Positions 1-7,226 of a stretch of 34,817 nucleotides of DNA are shown one piece after another. The notes under the pieces are model-generated. The model was not told where the DNA came from and made no database searches. It was given only the letters and a program-made list of their open reading frames with translations. Numbering within the stretch: position 1 is the first letter of the stretch; every line of letters starts with the position of its first letter. Both the position numbers and the translations under genes were made by a program. The DNA comes from Silicimonas sp. (GTDB lineage: Bacteria > Pseudomonadota > Alphaproteobacteria > Rhodobacterales > Rhodobacteraceae). Location of the stretch: positions 1 through 34,817 of the forward strand of contig JABDJX010000163.1 of assembly GCA_013003245.1 (NCBI GenBank). Direction: 5' to 3'.

Positions 1-98
1 TTTACCTCGCAGGCGGTCTGATCATGGCTTGGAATATGTGGATGACGATCCGTGGGGGCTCTCGAGCCTCGGCACCGGTCGGCGTTCCAGCAGAATAG
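1..98 (+). CDS. ccoN: cbb3-type cytochrome c oxidase subunit I, C-terminal end (partial)
   Basis: The window opens inside a reading frame (first whole codon at base 3) that runs to TAG at 96-98. The visible 31 residues end a transmembrane helix ([15 protein letters not shown]) followed by a short polar tail. This helix-plus-MTIR ending is typical of CcoN, the haem-copper catalytic subunit in the inner membrane. Identity is inferred mainly from position: ccoO starts 5 bases after the stop, in the invariant ccoNOQP order. Almost all of the gene, with its haem and copper ligands and the promoter of the operon, lies outside the window. Confidence 0.85.
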   Translation, partial: YLAGGLIMAWNMWMTIRGGSRASAPVGVPAE

Positions 99-103
99 GA
101 TTT

Positions 104-862
104 ATGACAATGGCAAACACTGAAACCAAGCCGCGTCGGACCATCCTGTCCAGGCATGCTTTGATCGAACGCAGCGCAACGCTTCTTTTCACCTTCTCGC
201 TTCTGGTGGTGACGGTAGGCGGCATCGTTGAGATCGCACCGCTTTTCTACCTCGAAAACACGATCGAGGACGTGGATGGGGTGCGGCCTTACTCGCCGCT
301 GGAACTGGCCGGGCGCGACATTTACATCCGCGAAGGGTGCTATGTCTGCCACAGCCAGATGATCCGCCCGATGCGGGACGAGGTCGAGCGCTATGGCCAT
401 TACTCGCTGGCAGCGGAATCGAAGTACGACCATCCGTTCCAGTGGGGCTCAAAGCGCACCGGGCCTGATCTGGCCCGCGTGGGTGGTCGCTACTCGGATG
501 CGTGGCACGTTGATCACTTTATCAACCCGCAATCAGTGGTGCCTGAAAGCGTCATGCCCAAGTACGCGTTCCTATTAGACACGAAACTGGACGACGCGCT
601 GATCGAAGACCTGCTGAAAACGCACCGCTTTGTTGGCGTGCCCTACACCGACGAGATGATCGCGGCAGCCAAGGCAGACTTCCGGGCGCAGGCCGATCCG
701 GATGCCGATTGGGACGGCGTGGTTGAACGCTATCCCGGTGCGGTGGTCGCAAACTTTGACGGGCAACCAGAGCTGACGGAAATGGACGCTTTGATTGCCT
801 ACATGCAGATGCTTGGCACCTTGGTTGATTTCTCAACCTTCGTTCCAGACGCCAGCCGATAG
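104..862 (+). CDS. ccoO: cbb3-type cytochrome c oxidase subunit II (monohaem)
   Basis: CcoO is the membrane-anchored monohaem cytochrome c subunit that passes electrons to CcoN. One N-terminal transmembrane helix (about residues 24-45) is followed by a periplasmic domain with the haem-binding motif CYVCH at residues 79-83 and the conserved stretches [19 protein letters not shown] and [15 protein letters not shown]. The length of 252 aa is normal for the family. The start is ambiguous: ATG at 104 lies only 3 bases after the AGGA at 97-100, whereas ATG at 110 lies 9 bases after it and gives a protein two residues shorter. The longer open frame from base 29 runs through the end of ccoN and is not the real start. 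It is part of the ccoNOQP operon; ccoQ follows after 11 bases. Confidence 0.97.
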   Translation: MTMANTETKPRRTILSRHALIERSATLLFTFSLLVVTVGGIVEIAPLFYLENTIEDVDGVRPYSPLELAGRDIYIREGCYVCHSQMIRPMRDEVERYGHYSLAAESKYDHPFQWGSKRTGPDLARVGGRYSDAWHVDHFINPQSVVPESVMPKYAFLLDTKLDDALIEDLLKTHRFVGVPYTDEMIAAAKADFRAQADPDADWDGVVERYPGAVVANFDGQPELTEMDALIAYMQMLGTLVDFSTFVPDASR

Positions 863-873
863 GAGAGACAACC

Positions 874-1101
874 ATGGACACCTATTCCTTTCTTCGCGAG
901 TTGGCCGACAGTTGGGTTCTTCTTGGCATGACCGTCTTTTACATCGGCGCCATCATCTGGGCCTTTCGGCCCGGATCGCGCGCGGTGCACGACGATATCG
1001 CCAATATTCCGTTCCGGAATGACGAAGCGCCCTGTGCCAAGAAGTGCGATGACTGCGCCTGCTCAAATGTCCCGAACTTTACACCGAACGAGGTCGCATA
1101 A
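874..1101 (+). CDS. ccoQ: cbb3-type oxidase subunit CcoQ with a cysteine-rich tail
   Basis: This 75-aa protein has one transmembrane helix (about residues 13-31) followed by the AFRPGSR motif, which fits CcoQ/FixQ, the small single-pass subunit that stabilises cbb3 oxidase. An AGGAGAG ribosome-binding site lies upstream of ATG 874. The stop codon overlaps the ccoP start by one base (TAATG), so translation is probably coupled. Unusually, the C-terminal tail carries four clustered cysteines (C54, C58, C61, C63) just after the usual PFR segment. Such a cluster could bind a metal or form disulfides, but no function is assigned to it here. Identity rests on size, topology and operon position. Confidence 0.93.
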   Translation: MDTYSFLRELADSWVLLGMTVFYIGAIIWAFRPGSRAVHDDIANIPFRNDEAPCAKKCDDCACSNVPNFTPNEVA

Positions 1102-1967
1102 TGTCTGACCAAAAAGAAATTGATGACTTCACCGGTATCGACACCACCGGCCACGATTGGGACGGGATCAAAGAGCTGAACAATCCGCTTCCGCGCTGGT
1201 GGCTCTGGTGCTTTTACATCACCATCGTCTGGGGCATCGGCTATACGATTGCTTACCCGGCCTGGCCTTTGGTGAGCAGTGCAACATCCGGTTTGCTGGG
1301 CTATTCCACCCGGGCCGAGGTGGCCGAGGATATCGCCTTGGTAGATGCGCAAAACGCCGAAGTTTCGGCAACACTGGCAAGCGCTGATCTGGCCACGCTG
1401 TCGCGCGATGACCCGGCCTATCAGTATGGCGTGCTAGGCGGTGCCGCGGTCTTCCGCGCCAACTGCTCGCAGTGTCATGGGGCAGGTGCGGCAGGTGCGC
1501 TGGGGTATCCCAACCTGCTGGACGATGCCTGGCTTTGGGGCGGTGATCTGAACGCGATCGAGTACACGGTGCGTCACGGTATCCGCAATGAAGCCGACCC
1601 GGATGCACGCTGGTCCGAGATGCCTGCCTTCAGCGACATTCTGGCCCGCGATGAGATCACGGCGACGGTTGAATACGTGCTGTCACTTTCCAACCAAGAG
1701 CATGACAGCGCCTTGGCCGGCGAAGGCGCGGTTCTCTTTGAGGACAACTGCGCGTCCTGTCACGGCTCCAACGCCATGGGTGACCCGGAATTGGGCGCAC
1801 CCAACCTGACCGACGCCATCTGGCTTTATGGCGGAGATCGTGAGGCACTGACCTACACCGTTGAAAACGCACGCTTTGGCGTCATGCCGCCGTGGGGGCC
1901 ACGCTTGTCGGAAGACGAGATCAAAGCCGTCACGCTTTACGTGCATCAGTTGGGCGGTGGCGAGTAA
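1101..1967 (+). CDS. ccoP: cbb3-type cytochrome c oxidase subunit III (dihaem)
   Basis: CcoP is the dihaem cytochrome c subunit that receives electrons from soluble or membrane cytochromes in the periplasm and passes them to CcoO and CcoN. The N-terminus carries the family signature (NNPLPRWWLW), a transmembrane helix (about residues 33-52) and then two tandem cytochrome c domains with haem motifs CSQCH (122-126) and CASCH (217-221). Each domain has a later methionine in a favourable context (SEMPAF, FGVMPPWG) as the likely axial ligand. The 288-aa length is standard. It is the last gene of the ccoNOQP unit, followed by a 171-base gap before the assembly operon. Confidence 0.97.
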   Translation: MSDQKEIDDFTGIDTTGHDWDGIKELNNPLPRWWLWCFYITIVWGIGYTIAYPAWPLVSSATSGLLGYSTRAEVAEDIALVDAQNAEVSATLASADLATLSRDDPAYQYGVLGGAAVFRANCSQCHGAGAAGALGYPNLLDDAWLWGGDLNAIEYTVRHGIRNEADPDARWSEMPAFSDILARDEITATVEYVLSLSNQEHDSALAGEGAVLFEDNCASCHGSNAMGDPELGAPNLTDAIWLYGGDREALTYTVENARFGVMPPWGPRLSEDEIKAVTLYVHQLGGGE

Positions 1968-1982
1968 TCGCGATCGCCCTTG

Positions 1983-2006
1983 GGGGAGCGGCTACCCCGC
2001 CTCCCC
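1983..2006 (+). terminator. weak hairpin after ccoP
   Basis: GGGGAG (1983-1988) can pair with CTCCCC (2001-2006) just downstream of the ccoP stop. No T-run follows, so this is at best a weak terminator or a 3'-end stabiliser. The rest of the gap is GC-rich, with another short self-complementary stretch at about 2045-2057, up to the FNR-type box. Confidence 0.3.
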
Positions 2007-2068
2007 ACCCCCGGCCCTGGACCCTGTTCGCACAACTCGTCTTGGGGCCGGGGCCCAGACACGACCGC

Positions 2069-2082
2069 TTGACCTAGATCAA
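2069..2082 (+). promoter_or_regulatory. FNR/FixK-type binding site upstream of ccoG
   Basis: TTGACCTAGATCAA matches the FNR/FixK consensus TTGAT-N4-ATCAA at 9 of 10 informative positions. Its centre lies about 63 bases upstream of the ccoG ATG. If the site sits at -41.5, as in class II FNR promoters, transcription would start near 2117, leaving a 5' leader of about 20 bases. FnrL control of cco genes is well established in Rhodobacterales. This site would give ccoGHIS its own low-oxygen promoter, separate from that of ccoNOQP. Confidence 0.85.
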
Positions 2083-2138
2083 TGTAAGCCTTGGTCGAGT
2101 GTCCTAGTAAGATCGTGCGAACAGACAGGTCCAACAAG

Positions 2139-3677
2139 ATGAGCGACGCTCCAGAGCAAGCCCTCTACGAGGCACGTGTGCCAATCTTTCCCCGTCGGGT
2201 GAAAGGCACCTTCCGCACCCTGAAGTGGTGGGTTTTGGGCATTACGCTTGCCATTTACTACATCACCCCGTGGCTACGCTGGGATCGTGGGCCGAACCTG
2301 CCGGATCAGGCTGTTCTGGTCGATCTGGCGGGGCGCCGGTTTTACTTTTTCTGGATCGAGATTTGGCCGCACGAGTTTTACTTCGTCGCGGGCCTTTTAA
2401 TCATGGCGGGCCTTGGGCTTTTCCTTTTCACCTCGGCGCTGGGCCGTGTCTGGTGCGGCTACACCTGCCCGCAGACCGTCTGGACCGATCTGTTCCTGCT
2501 GGTGGAACGTCGCGTCGAGGGCGACCGCAACGCGCAAATGCGGCTTTGGAAAGACAAGTGGACCGCCCGCAAAATCCGACTGCGGCTGACCAAATGGACC
2601 CTCTGGCTCTTGATCTCGGTCGCAACCGGTGGTGCCTGGGTGTTTTATTTTGCCGACGCGCCTACGCTGTTCCGCGATCTCTTCACCTTTCAGGCGGCCT
2701 CTGTCGCTTACATTACCGTCGCCATTCTTACTGCAACGACATTCATTTTCGGCGGGTTCATGCGCGAGCAGGTCTGTATTTACATGTGCCCCTGGCCGCG
2801 CATCCAGGCCGCGATGATGGACGACCAGACGCTGACAGTGGCCTATCGCGACTGGCGCGGCGAGCCGCGTGGAAAGGGCAAAAGACGCCGCGAGATTGAA
2901 GATGCCGCCGCCGCAGCGCAGGCCGCTGGCCCGCAGATCGGCGGTCGGTCTCCGTCTACGCCCATGCCCGGTATGCCAACCGGCATTGGTGGCCCCGTCG
3001 CCCACGCCGAAACGCACGGCGATTGCATCGATTGCAACGCCTGCGTCAACGTCTGCCCGGTCGGCATTGATATTCGCGACGGTCAGCAAATGGAGTGCAT
3101 CACCTGCGCGCTGTGCATTGATGCGTGTGATGATGTGATGGAGAAGATCGGCAAGCCGCGCGGGCTGATCGACTATCTTGCACTTTCCGACGAAGGCCGC
3201 GAGCGCGAGGGCAACCCGCCGCGCTCGGTCTGGTATCACATCATGAAGACGCGCACGATTATCTATACCACGCTGTGGTCACTGTGCGGTTTGCTTATTG
3301 TTTATGGTCTCTTTGTGCGCCCCGATATTGATGTCACGGTGGCCCCCATTCGCAACCCGCAGTTTGTCACGCTGGCTGATGGCTCTGTGCGCAACGCCTA
3401 TGACGTGCGCCTGCGCAACAAACATGGCGAAGAACGGCCGTTCCGCATCCAGATCACCGGCGATCTTTCCATCCGGACCGAATTGGAAGGCACGATTTAC
3501 GACCAAACCACCGTGGCAGCTGACAACACGCTGCTGCAGCGCGTCTATCTTATCGCACCAGCTGGCTCTGATGCCGCTGCCGCCGAACGCACCGATGTGC
3601 GGATCTGGATCGAGGACCTCGCGTCGGGCGAGCGCGCCTATCAGGACACCATTTTCAACGGAAAGGCAGCAAATTGA
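2139..3677 (+). CDS. ccoG: cbb3 oxidase assembly protein / cupric reductase CcoG
   Basis: CcoG (FixG, RdxA/B) is a polyferredoxin-like membrane protein needed for cbb3 assembly; published work describes it as a cupric reductase that makes Cu(I) available. ATG 2139 (512 aa) is preferred to a TTG frame opening at 2091. An AGG lies 9 bases upstream of it. Membrane helices occur at about 30-45, 82-100, 152-170, 188-208 and 385-405. Cysteine motifs are CGYTC (106-110), CIYMC (213-217) and two 4Fe-4S clusters (C296, C299, C302, C306 and C320, C323, C326, C330). The periplasmic Ig-like C-terminal domain (about 410-512) is complete. A linker of roughly 40 residues rich in Ala, Pro and Gly (about 250-292) precedes the first cluster and seems longer than usual. 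Confidence 0.96.
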   Translation: MSDAPEQALYEARVPIFPRRVKGTFRTLKWWVLGITLAIYYITPWLRWDRGPNLPDQAVLVDLAGRRFYFFWIEIWPHEFYFVAGLLIMAGLGLFLFTSALGRVWCGYTCPQTVWTDLFLLVERRVEGDRNAQMRLWKDKWTARKIRLRLTKWTLWLLISVATGGAWVFYFADAPTLFRDLFTFQAASVAYITVAILTATTFIFGGFMREQVCIYMCPWPRIQAAMMDDQTLTVAYRDWRGEPRGKGKRRREIEDAAAAAQAAGPQIGGRSPSTPMPGMPTGIGGPVAHAETHGDCIDCNACVNVCPVGIDIRDGQQMECITCALCIDACDDVMEKIGKPRGLIDYLALSDEGREREGNPPRSVWYHIMKTRTIIYTTLWSLCGLLIVYGLFVRPDIDVTVAPIRNPQFVTLADGSVRNAYDVRLRNKHGEERPFRIQITGDLSIRTELEGTIYDQTTVAADNTLLQRVYLIAPAGSDAAAAERTDVRIWIEDLASGERAYQDTIFNGKAAN

Positions 3678-4132
3678 CCGATTTCACACTCAAGGGCCAT
3701 CATGTGGCCATCGGCTTTGTTGGCGCCTTTTCCGTCATTATCGGCGTGAACCTGTTTCTCGCCTTCTCGGCGGTAAAGACATTTCCGGGGCTGGAGGTAA
3801 AGAATTCCTACGTCGCCAGCCAAACCTTTGATGTCGAACGTGCCGCACAAGAGGCGCTGGGTTGGACGATCAGCGCGGCGGTTGTGGGCGACGTCCTGCG
3901 CCTGAGCATCGAGGATGCGGTCGGGCCGGTGGAGCCTGCTTCGCTTGCGGTGACGCTTGGCCGCGCGACGCACGTGCGCGATGATCGTGAATTGTCTTTC
4001 AAATTCGATGGCACCGCCCACACCGCAGCCGTGCCCGACCTTGAGGCGGGCTATTGGAACCTGCGTATGGTGAGTGAGGCCGCCGATGGTACGATCTATC
4101 GCCAGCGCATCCAGCTTCGGGTGCCAGGATGA
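3674..4132 (+). CDS. ccoH: cbb3 oxidase assembly protein CcoH/FixH
   Basis: This 152-aa protein has one N-terminal transmembrane helix (about residues 11-31), then the characteristic FixH segment TFPGLEVKNSYVASQTFD and a periplasmic beta-rich domain. FixH/CcoH interacts with the oxidase during maturation. The only sensible start is TTG at 3674, which overlaps the ccoG stop in a TTGA arrangement; the KGHHVAIGFVGAF sequence just after it matches the expected N-terminus of the family. Initiation therefore probably depends on coupling to ccoG translation. The 3' end overlaps ccoI by 4 bases (ATGA). Confidence 0.93.
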   Translation: MTDFTLKGHHVAIGFVGAFSVIIGVNLFLAFSAVKTFPGLEVKNSYVASQTFDVERAAQEALGWTISAAVVGDVLRLSIEDAVGPVEPASLAVTLGRATHVRDDRELSFKFDGTAHTAAVPDLEAGYWNLRMVSEAADGTIYRQRIQLRVPG

Positions 4133-6243
4133 GCGTTGCCGTCTGCCCAGCTTGCGTTGCCGCACCCGATGCGGAACAACAGTACGATCCGGGTTCAATT
4201 CCCACGCACCACCTTGTCTTGCCGACAATTCATTGTGCGGCCTGTATCCGGACGGTGGAAAACACGCTCGCCTCTTTGCCGGACATTCGATCGGCACGGG
4301 TGAACCTGACGCAAAAGCGCGTCGCGATCTCGGCCACCGCGGGTGCCGACCCATCCCCTTGGATTGATGCGTTGGCTAAGGTCGGGTTCGAGGCGCATGA
4401 GATCGATGATCAGGGCCCGCCTGCAGGGGATGACTATATCCTGCACCTGGGCGTGGCTGGCTTTGCAATGATGAACGTGATGCTCTTATCGGTCGCCGTC
4501 TGGTCTGGGGCCGAAGGTGTGACACGCGAATTCCTGCACTGGATCAGCGCCGCCATTGCCCTGCCTGCTGCCGCGTTTTGCGCGCAACCTTTCTTCCGCT
4601 CGGCTTGGCCAGCGCTGAAGGCAAGGCGGCTGAACATGGACGTCCCGATCTCGCTTGCGATCATTCTTGCCTGCGGCATGTCGCTTTACGAGGTCGTGCA
4701 AGGCGGCCAGCACGCGTGGTTCGATGCGGCTTTGTCGCTGACGTTCTTCCTGCTGGCGGGCCGAGTGCTGGACCAGCGCCTGCGCCGTGCTGCGCGTTCG
4801 GCGGCGGACAATCTTTCGGCTTTGGAACCATCGCGCGTGACCTGCGTTGAAGACGGCGTGCGCCGCAGCCGCCCAATTGCTGAGGTTCGGCAGGGCGATG
4901 CGCTTTGGATCGCTGCTGGTGGCCGTGTGCCGGTTGATTGCACGCTTTGCAAAAGCACCGCTGCCGTGGACCGTAGCGCGATTACCGGCGAGAGTGACCC
5001 GATCACCTGCGCCGCCGGGCAACCGCTTTACGCAGGCGACATCCTTCTGAACGGGCCGCATACCCTAAGCGCCACCCGCGTGGGTGAAGACACCACCCTG
5101 CGCCGCATCGCACAGCTTGTTGCCACGGCGGAGGCAGCGCGCGGCAAATTCCGCAGTCTCGCGGACCAAGCCGCCGCCGTTTACACACCCGCCGTCCACA
5201 TCATCTCTGCCGCCGCCTTTTTGGGTTGGCTGATCGCCACGGGCGACATCCGCATGTCGTTGAACGTGGCGATTGCCACACTGATCATCACCTGTCCCTG
5301 CGCGCTTGGTTTGGCTGTGCCAGCGGTTTCGGTTGCAGCGACCTCACTTCTTTATCGCTCGGGTTTGTTGGTGAAGTCCGACACCGCTTTGGAGCGTCTG
5401 GCCAAGGTCGATACGGTGGTCTTTGACAAAACCGGCACACTGACCGAACGGCGACTGAAGGTGCCTGCCGACATGACAGAGGCGCACCGGCAGGTTCTGC
5501 GCGCCATTGCCGAAGCATCGCAACACCCGCTCTGCCGGGGGCTTGCGAAAACCATGACAGACGTCACACCTGCGCATCTTGAGGCGATCAGCGAAAGCAC
5601 CGGCGAAGGCGTACGTGCACTTTGGGGCGACACAGAGGTTCAGCTTGGCCGGGGATCTCTGGCTAAGGCGACTGTGTTCCAAGTGGGCGATGTCACCTAT
5701 GAGATGGCCAGCGAAGAACAGATGCTGCCGGGGGCCGAGGCTTCGGTGGCTGAGCTTAAGGCGCGCGGCATGGACGTCTGGATGGTCACCGGCGACAGTG
5801 GTGAAAACGCCGACCGGATCGCAGGGCTCCTCGATATCAAAGAGGTGCGGGCCAACCTGCGGCCGGAAGAAAAGATCGACCTCGTCAAATCGTTGCAATC
5901 AAATGGCGCAACAGTGCTAATGGTCGGCGATGGCCTGAACGACACCGCTGCCCTTGCGGCAGCCGATGCCTCTATCGCGCCAAGTTCGGCGCTCGATGCC
6001 AGCCGCAATGCCGCCGATATCAATATCGTCTCGGGCGATCTGACCAAGATCGCGACCGCGCTGCGCATCTCGCGCGCCGCCAGATCGCGTATGCTTGAAA
6101 ACTTTGCCGCTGCGGGCATTTATAACGCCATCGCCGTGCCCATCGCTGTGGCTGGTTTTGCAACCCCTCTGGCGGCAGCCATTGCAATGTCAGCCAGCTC
6201 GATTACCGTGGTCTTGAATTCGCAAAGAGGAATGCGCGCATGA
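4129..6243 (+). CDS. ccoI: copper-transporting P1B-type ATPase CcoI/FixI
   Basis: CcoI is a Cu(I)-exporting P-type ATPase dedicated to cbb3 oxidase copper delivery, distinct from detoxifying CopA. Visible in order: a cysteine pair CPAC (6-9) near the N-terminus, a heavy-metal-associated domain with CAAC (36-39), membrane helices, the actuator motif TGES (286-289), the transmembrane metal site CPC (389-391), the phosphorylation motif DKTGT (433-437), the HP motif (466-467) and the hinge motif GDGLND. The length of 704 aa is normal. The start overlaps the ccoH stop (ATGA) and the stop overlaps the ccoS start (ATGA), so the four assembly genes appear translationally coupled. Confidence 0.97.
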   Translation: MSVAVCPACVAAPDAEQQYDPGSIPTHHLVLPTIHCAACIRTVENTLASLPDIRSARVNLTQKRVAISATAGADPSPWIDALAKVGFEAHEIDDQGPPAGDDYILHLGVAGFAMMNVMLLSVAVWSGAEGVTREFLHWISAAIALPAAAFCAQPFFRSAWPALKARRLNMDVPISLAIILACGMSLYEVVQGGQHAWFDAALSLTFFLLAGRVLDQRLRRAARSAADNLSALEPSRVTCVEDGVRRSRPIAEVRQGDALWIAAGGRVPVDCTLCKSTAAVDRSAITGESDPITCAAGQPLYAGDILLNGPHTLSATRVGEDTTLRRIAQLVATAEAARGKFRSLADQAAAVYTPAVHIISAAAFLGWLIATGDIRMSLNVAIATLIITCPCALGLAVPAVSVAATSLLYRSGLLVKSDTALERLAKVDTVVFDKTGTLTERRLKVPADMTEAHRQVLRAIAEASQHPLCRGLAKTMTDVTPAHLEAISESTGEGVRALWGDTEVQLGRGSLAKATVFQVGDVTYEMASEEQMLPGAEASVAELKARGMDVWMVTGDSGENADRIAGLLDIKEVRANLRPEEKIDLVKSLQSNGATVLMVGDGLNDTAALAAADASIAPSSALDASRNAADINIVSGDLTKIATALRISRAARSRMLENFAAAGIYNAIAVPIAVAGFATPLAAAIAMSASSITVVLNSQRGMRA

Positions 6244-6404
6244 ACATTCTGTTAGTCCTTGTCCCTGCATCCCTAATCCTGGGTGGTCTCGCGCTTGCCG
6301 CATTCATCTGGACTTTGCGCAGTAATCAGTACGACGATCTACAGGGCGACGCACATCGATTATTTATTGATGACGAGAGTGCGGATAACAGCGCGCAGCA
6401 ATAG
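6240..6404 (+). CDS. ccoS: cbb3-type oxidase assembly protein CcoS
   Basis: A 54-aa reading frame starts at an ATG overlapping the ccoI stop. It has one hydrophobic helix (about residues 3-25) followed by the CcoS hallmark NQYDDLQGDAHRLFIDDE. CcoS is a small single-pass protein needed to insert cofactors into cbb3 oxidase. The size, the signature and the terminal position in the ccoGHIS operon make the assignment secure. The conserved oxidase block ends here; the DNA downstream is a mosaic of gene remnants. Confidence 0.95.
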   Translation: MNILLVLVPASLILGGLALAAFIWTLRSNQYDDLQGDAHRLFIDDESADNSAQQ

Positions 6405-6424
6405 GCGCGAAGCGGCGAGAAAAC

Positions 6425-6511
6425 TGGCTCAGGCGGCAGGGATCGAACCTTCGACCAATTTGATTGGCAGATAAATTCTAAATCCCTCGCAACTGCCGAA
6501 CCGGAGCAACT
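6425..6511 (-). pseudogene. degenerate tRNA-like sequence (tRNA-Asn/Gly-like 3' half)
   Basis: Read on the minus strand, the stretch ends in a tRNA-like 3' half: an anticodon-loop-like CTGCCAA, then AATTGGTCG, a T-arm-like GGTTCGATCCCTGCC and a terminal GCCA. It resembles the 3' half of tRNA-Asn (CTGTTAATCAATTGGTCG and G73-CCA), although the anticodon position would read GCC (Gly). The T-stem has a mismatch (GAAGG against CCTGC), the anticodon stem does not close well, and the 5' acceptor strand expected to pair with CGCCTGA is absent. It is therefore unlikely to be a working tRNA. A decayed phage tRNA or a remnant of a tRNA attachment site would both fit the primase fragment that follows. 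Confidence 0.45.
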
Positions 6512-6513
6512 GA

Positions 6514-7002
6514 TGGGCATCGGCGTTGATCAACAATATATCAGGTATTCTTGGCGGCTACGCCGTCACCTCGGCGATGAAAACTTTTACGGCATCGCAG
6601 GGTGACCGCCAGCCGACCGATCTCGCGATGCTACGCGGGGCACGGTTGGTCACGGCATCCGATACGGAAGAGGGGCGAGCGTGGGCCGAGAGCCGTATCA
6701 AGCAACTCACCGGCGGCGATCCGATCACGGCCCGTTTCATGCGGCGGGATTTCTTCACCTATGTGACGTATTTCAAATTGTCGGTTGCAGGCAACAACCA
6801 GCCTGTTCTGAACAACGTTGAAGACGCAGCACGCCGTCGCTTCAATATCGTATCGCTCGATCATCGACCTCTCAACCCCGATAAGGAGATGGAAGAAAAA
6901 CTTAAGAACGAAGGGCTGGCGAAACTGCGCTGGATGATTGAGGGCTGCGGGCGATGGCTTGAAACTGGGCTGACCCGGCCAACCAGCGAGAGGCCACCAT
7001 AA
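6514..7002 (+). pseudogene. phage/plasmid primase-helicase (P4 type) internal fragment
   Basis: The frame resembles the helicase part of D5/P4-type primases: TFTASQGDRQPTDLAMLRGA, RLVTASDTEEGRAWAESRIK, LTGGDPITARFMRRDFF, a sensor-like FKLSVAGNNQP and DAARRRFNIV. The similarity starts right after an in-frame stop at 6511, at the point where the Walker A motif (GxxGxGKS) should just have ended. The frame ends after MIEGCGRWLETGLTRP, short of the usual C-terminus. Both ends are thus missing, along with the ATP-binding site and the whole N-terminal primase region, so it is a non-functional relic. The nominal start at 6526 is a TTG with no clear ribosome-binding site. It shows that a prophage or integrated element once sat between ccoS and the oxidoreductase gene. 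Confidence 0.8.
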
Positions 7003-7114
7003 GCGTGCCTTTTGCAGCAACGCCGCCAAAGTCGTAGCCATAAAGGCTCTTCGTGCATGGATATCGATGACCTTTATTCGACATTATTAAAAGAGTTGAA
7101 GAATTTGGAGTTAG

Positions 7115-7216
7115 CTCGTCTTTTGGCTGGCATGGCACTCCGACGTGCGTCACACTAACCGCATCCAGTTGGTGATGGATTTCCTGGCCGATCAATTGAG
7201 GGCGCAGTGGTCCTGA
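7115..7216 (+). pseudogene. LysR-family regulator, C-terminal fragment
   Basis: Between stops at 7112 and 7214 a 33-residue frame contains WLAWHSDVRHTNRIQLVMDF followed by LADQLRAQ. This matches the usual end of LysR-type regulators (a W-L-x-x-H-x-D-x-R segment, then the last helix leading to DFL). No start codon, HTH or effector domain remains upstream, where primase-derived DNA lies instead. It sits 10 bases before the start of the oxidoreductase gene in the same direction. The likely history is that an intact LysR gene beside the oxidoreductase lost its 5' part when the mobile element was inserted or excised. The call rests on a short match. Confidence 0.55.
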
Positions 7217-7226
7217 GGGTGGGCAG

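Noticed and set aside
2045-2057. GC-rich self-complementary stretch before the FNR-type box
   Set aside because: The loop would be too small and no T-run follows, so a terminator is not supported.
2397-3239. 280-aa open frame on the minus strand inside ccoG
   Set aside because: It is antisense to a complete ccoG and shows no recognisable family features; long frames opposite genes are expected at this GC content.
7057-7158. 33-aa frame beginning MDIDDLYSTLLKEL
   Set aside because: It overlaps the LysR fragment in another frame, has no ribosome-binding site and no known relatives, so it is more likely a chance frame in the scar.
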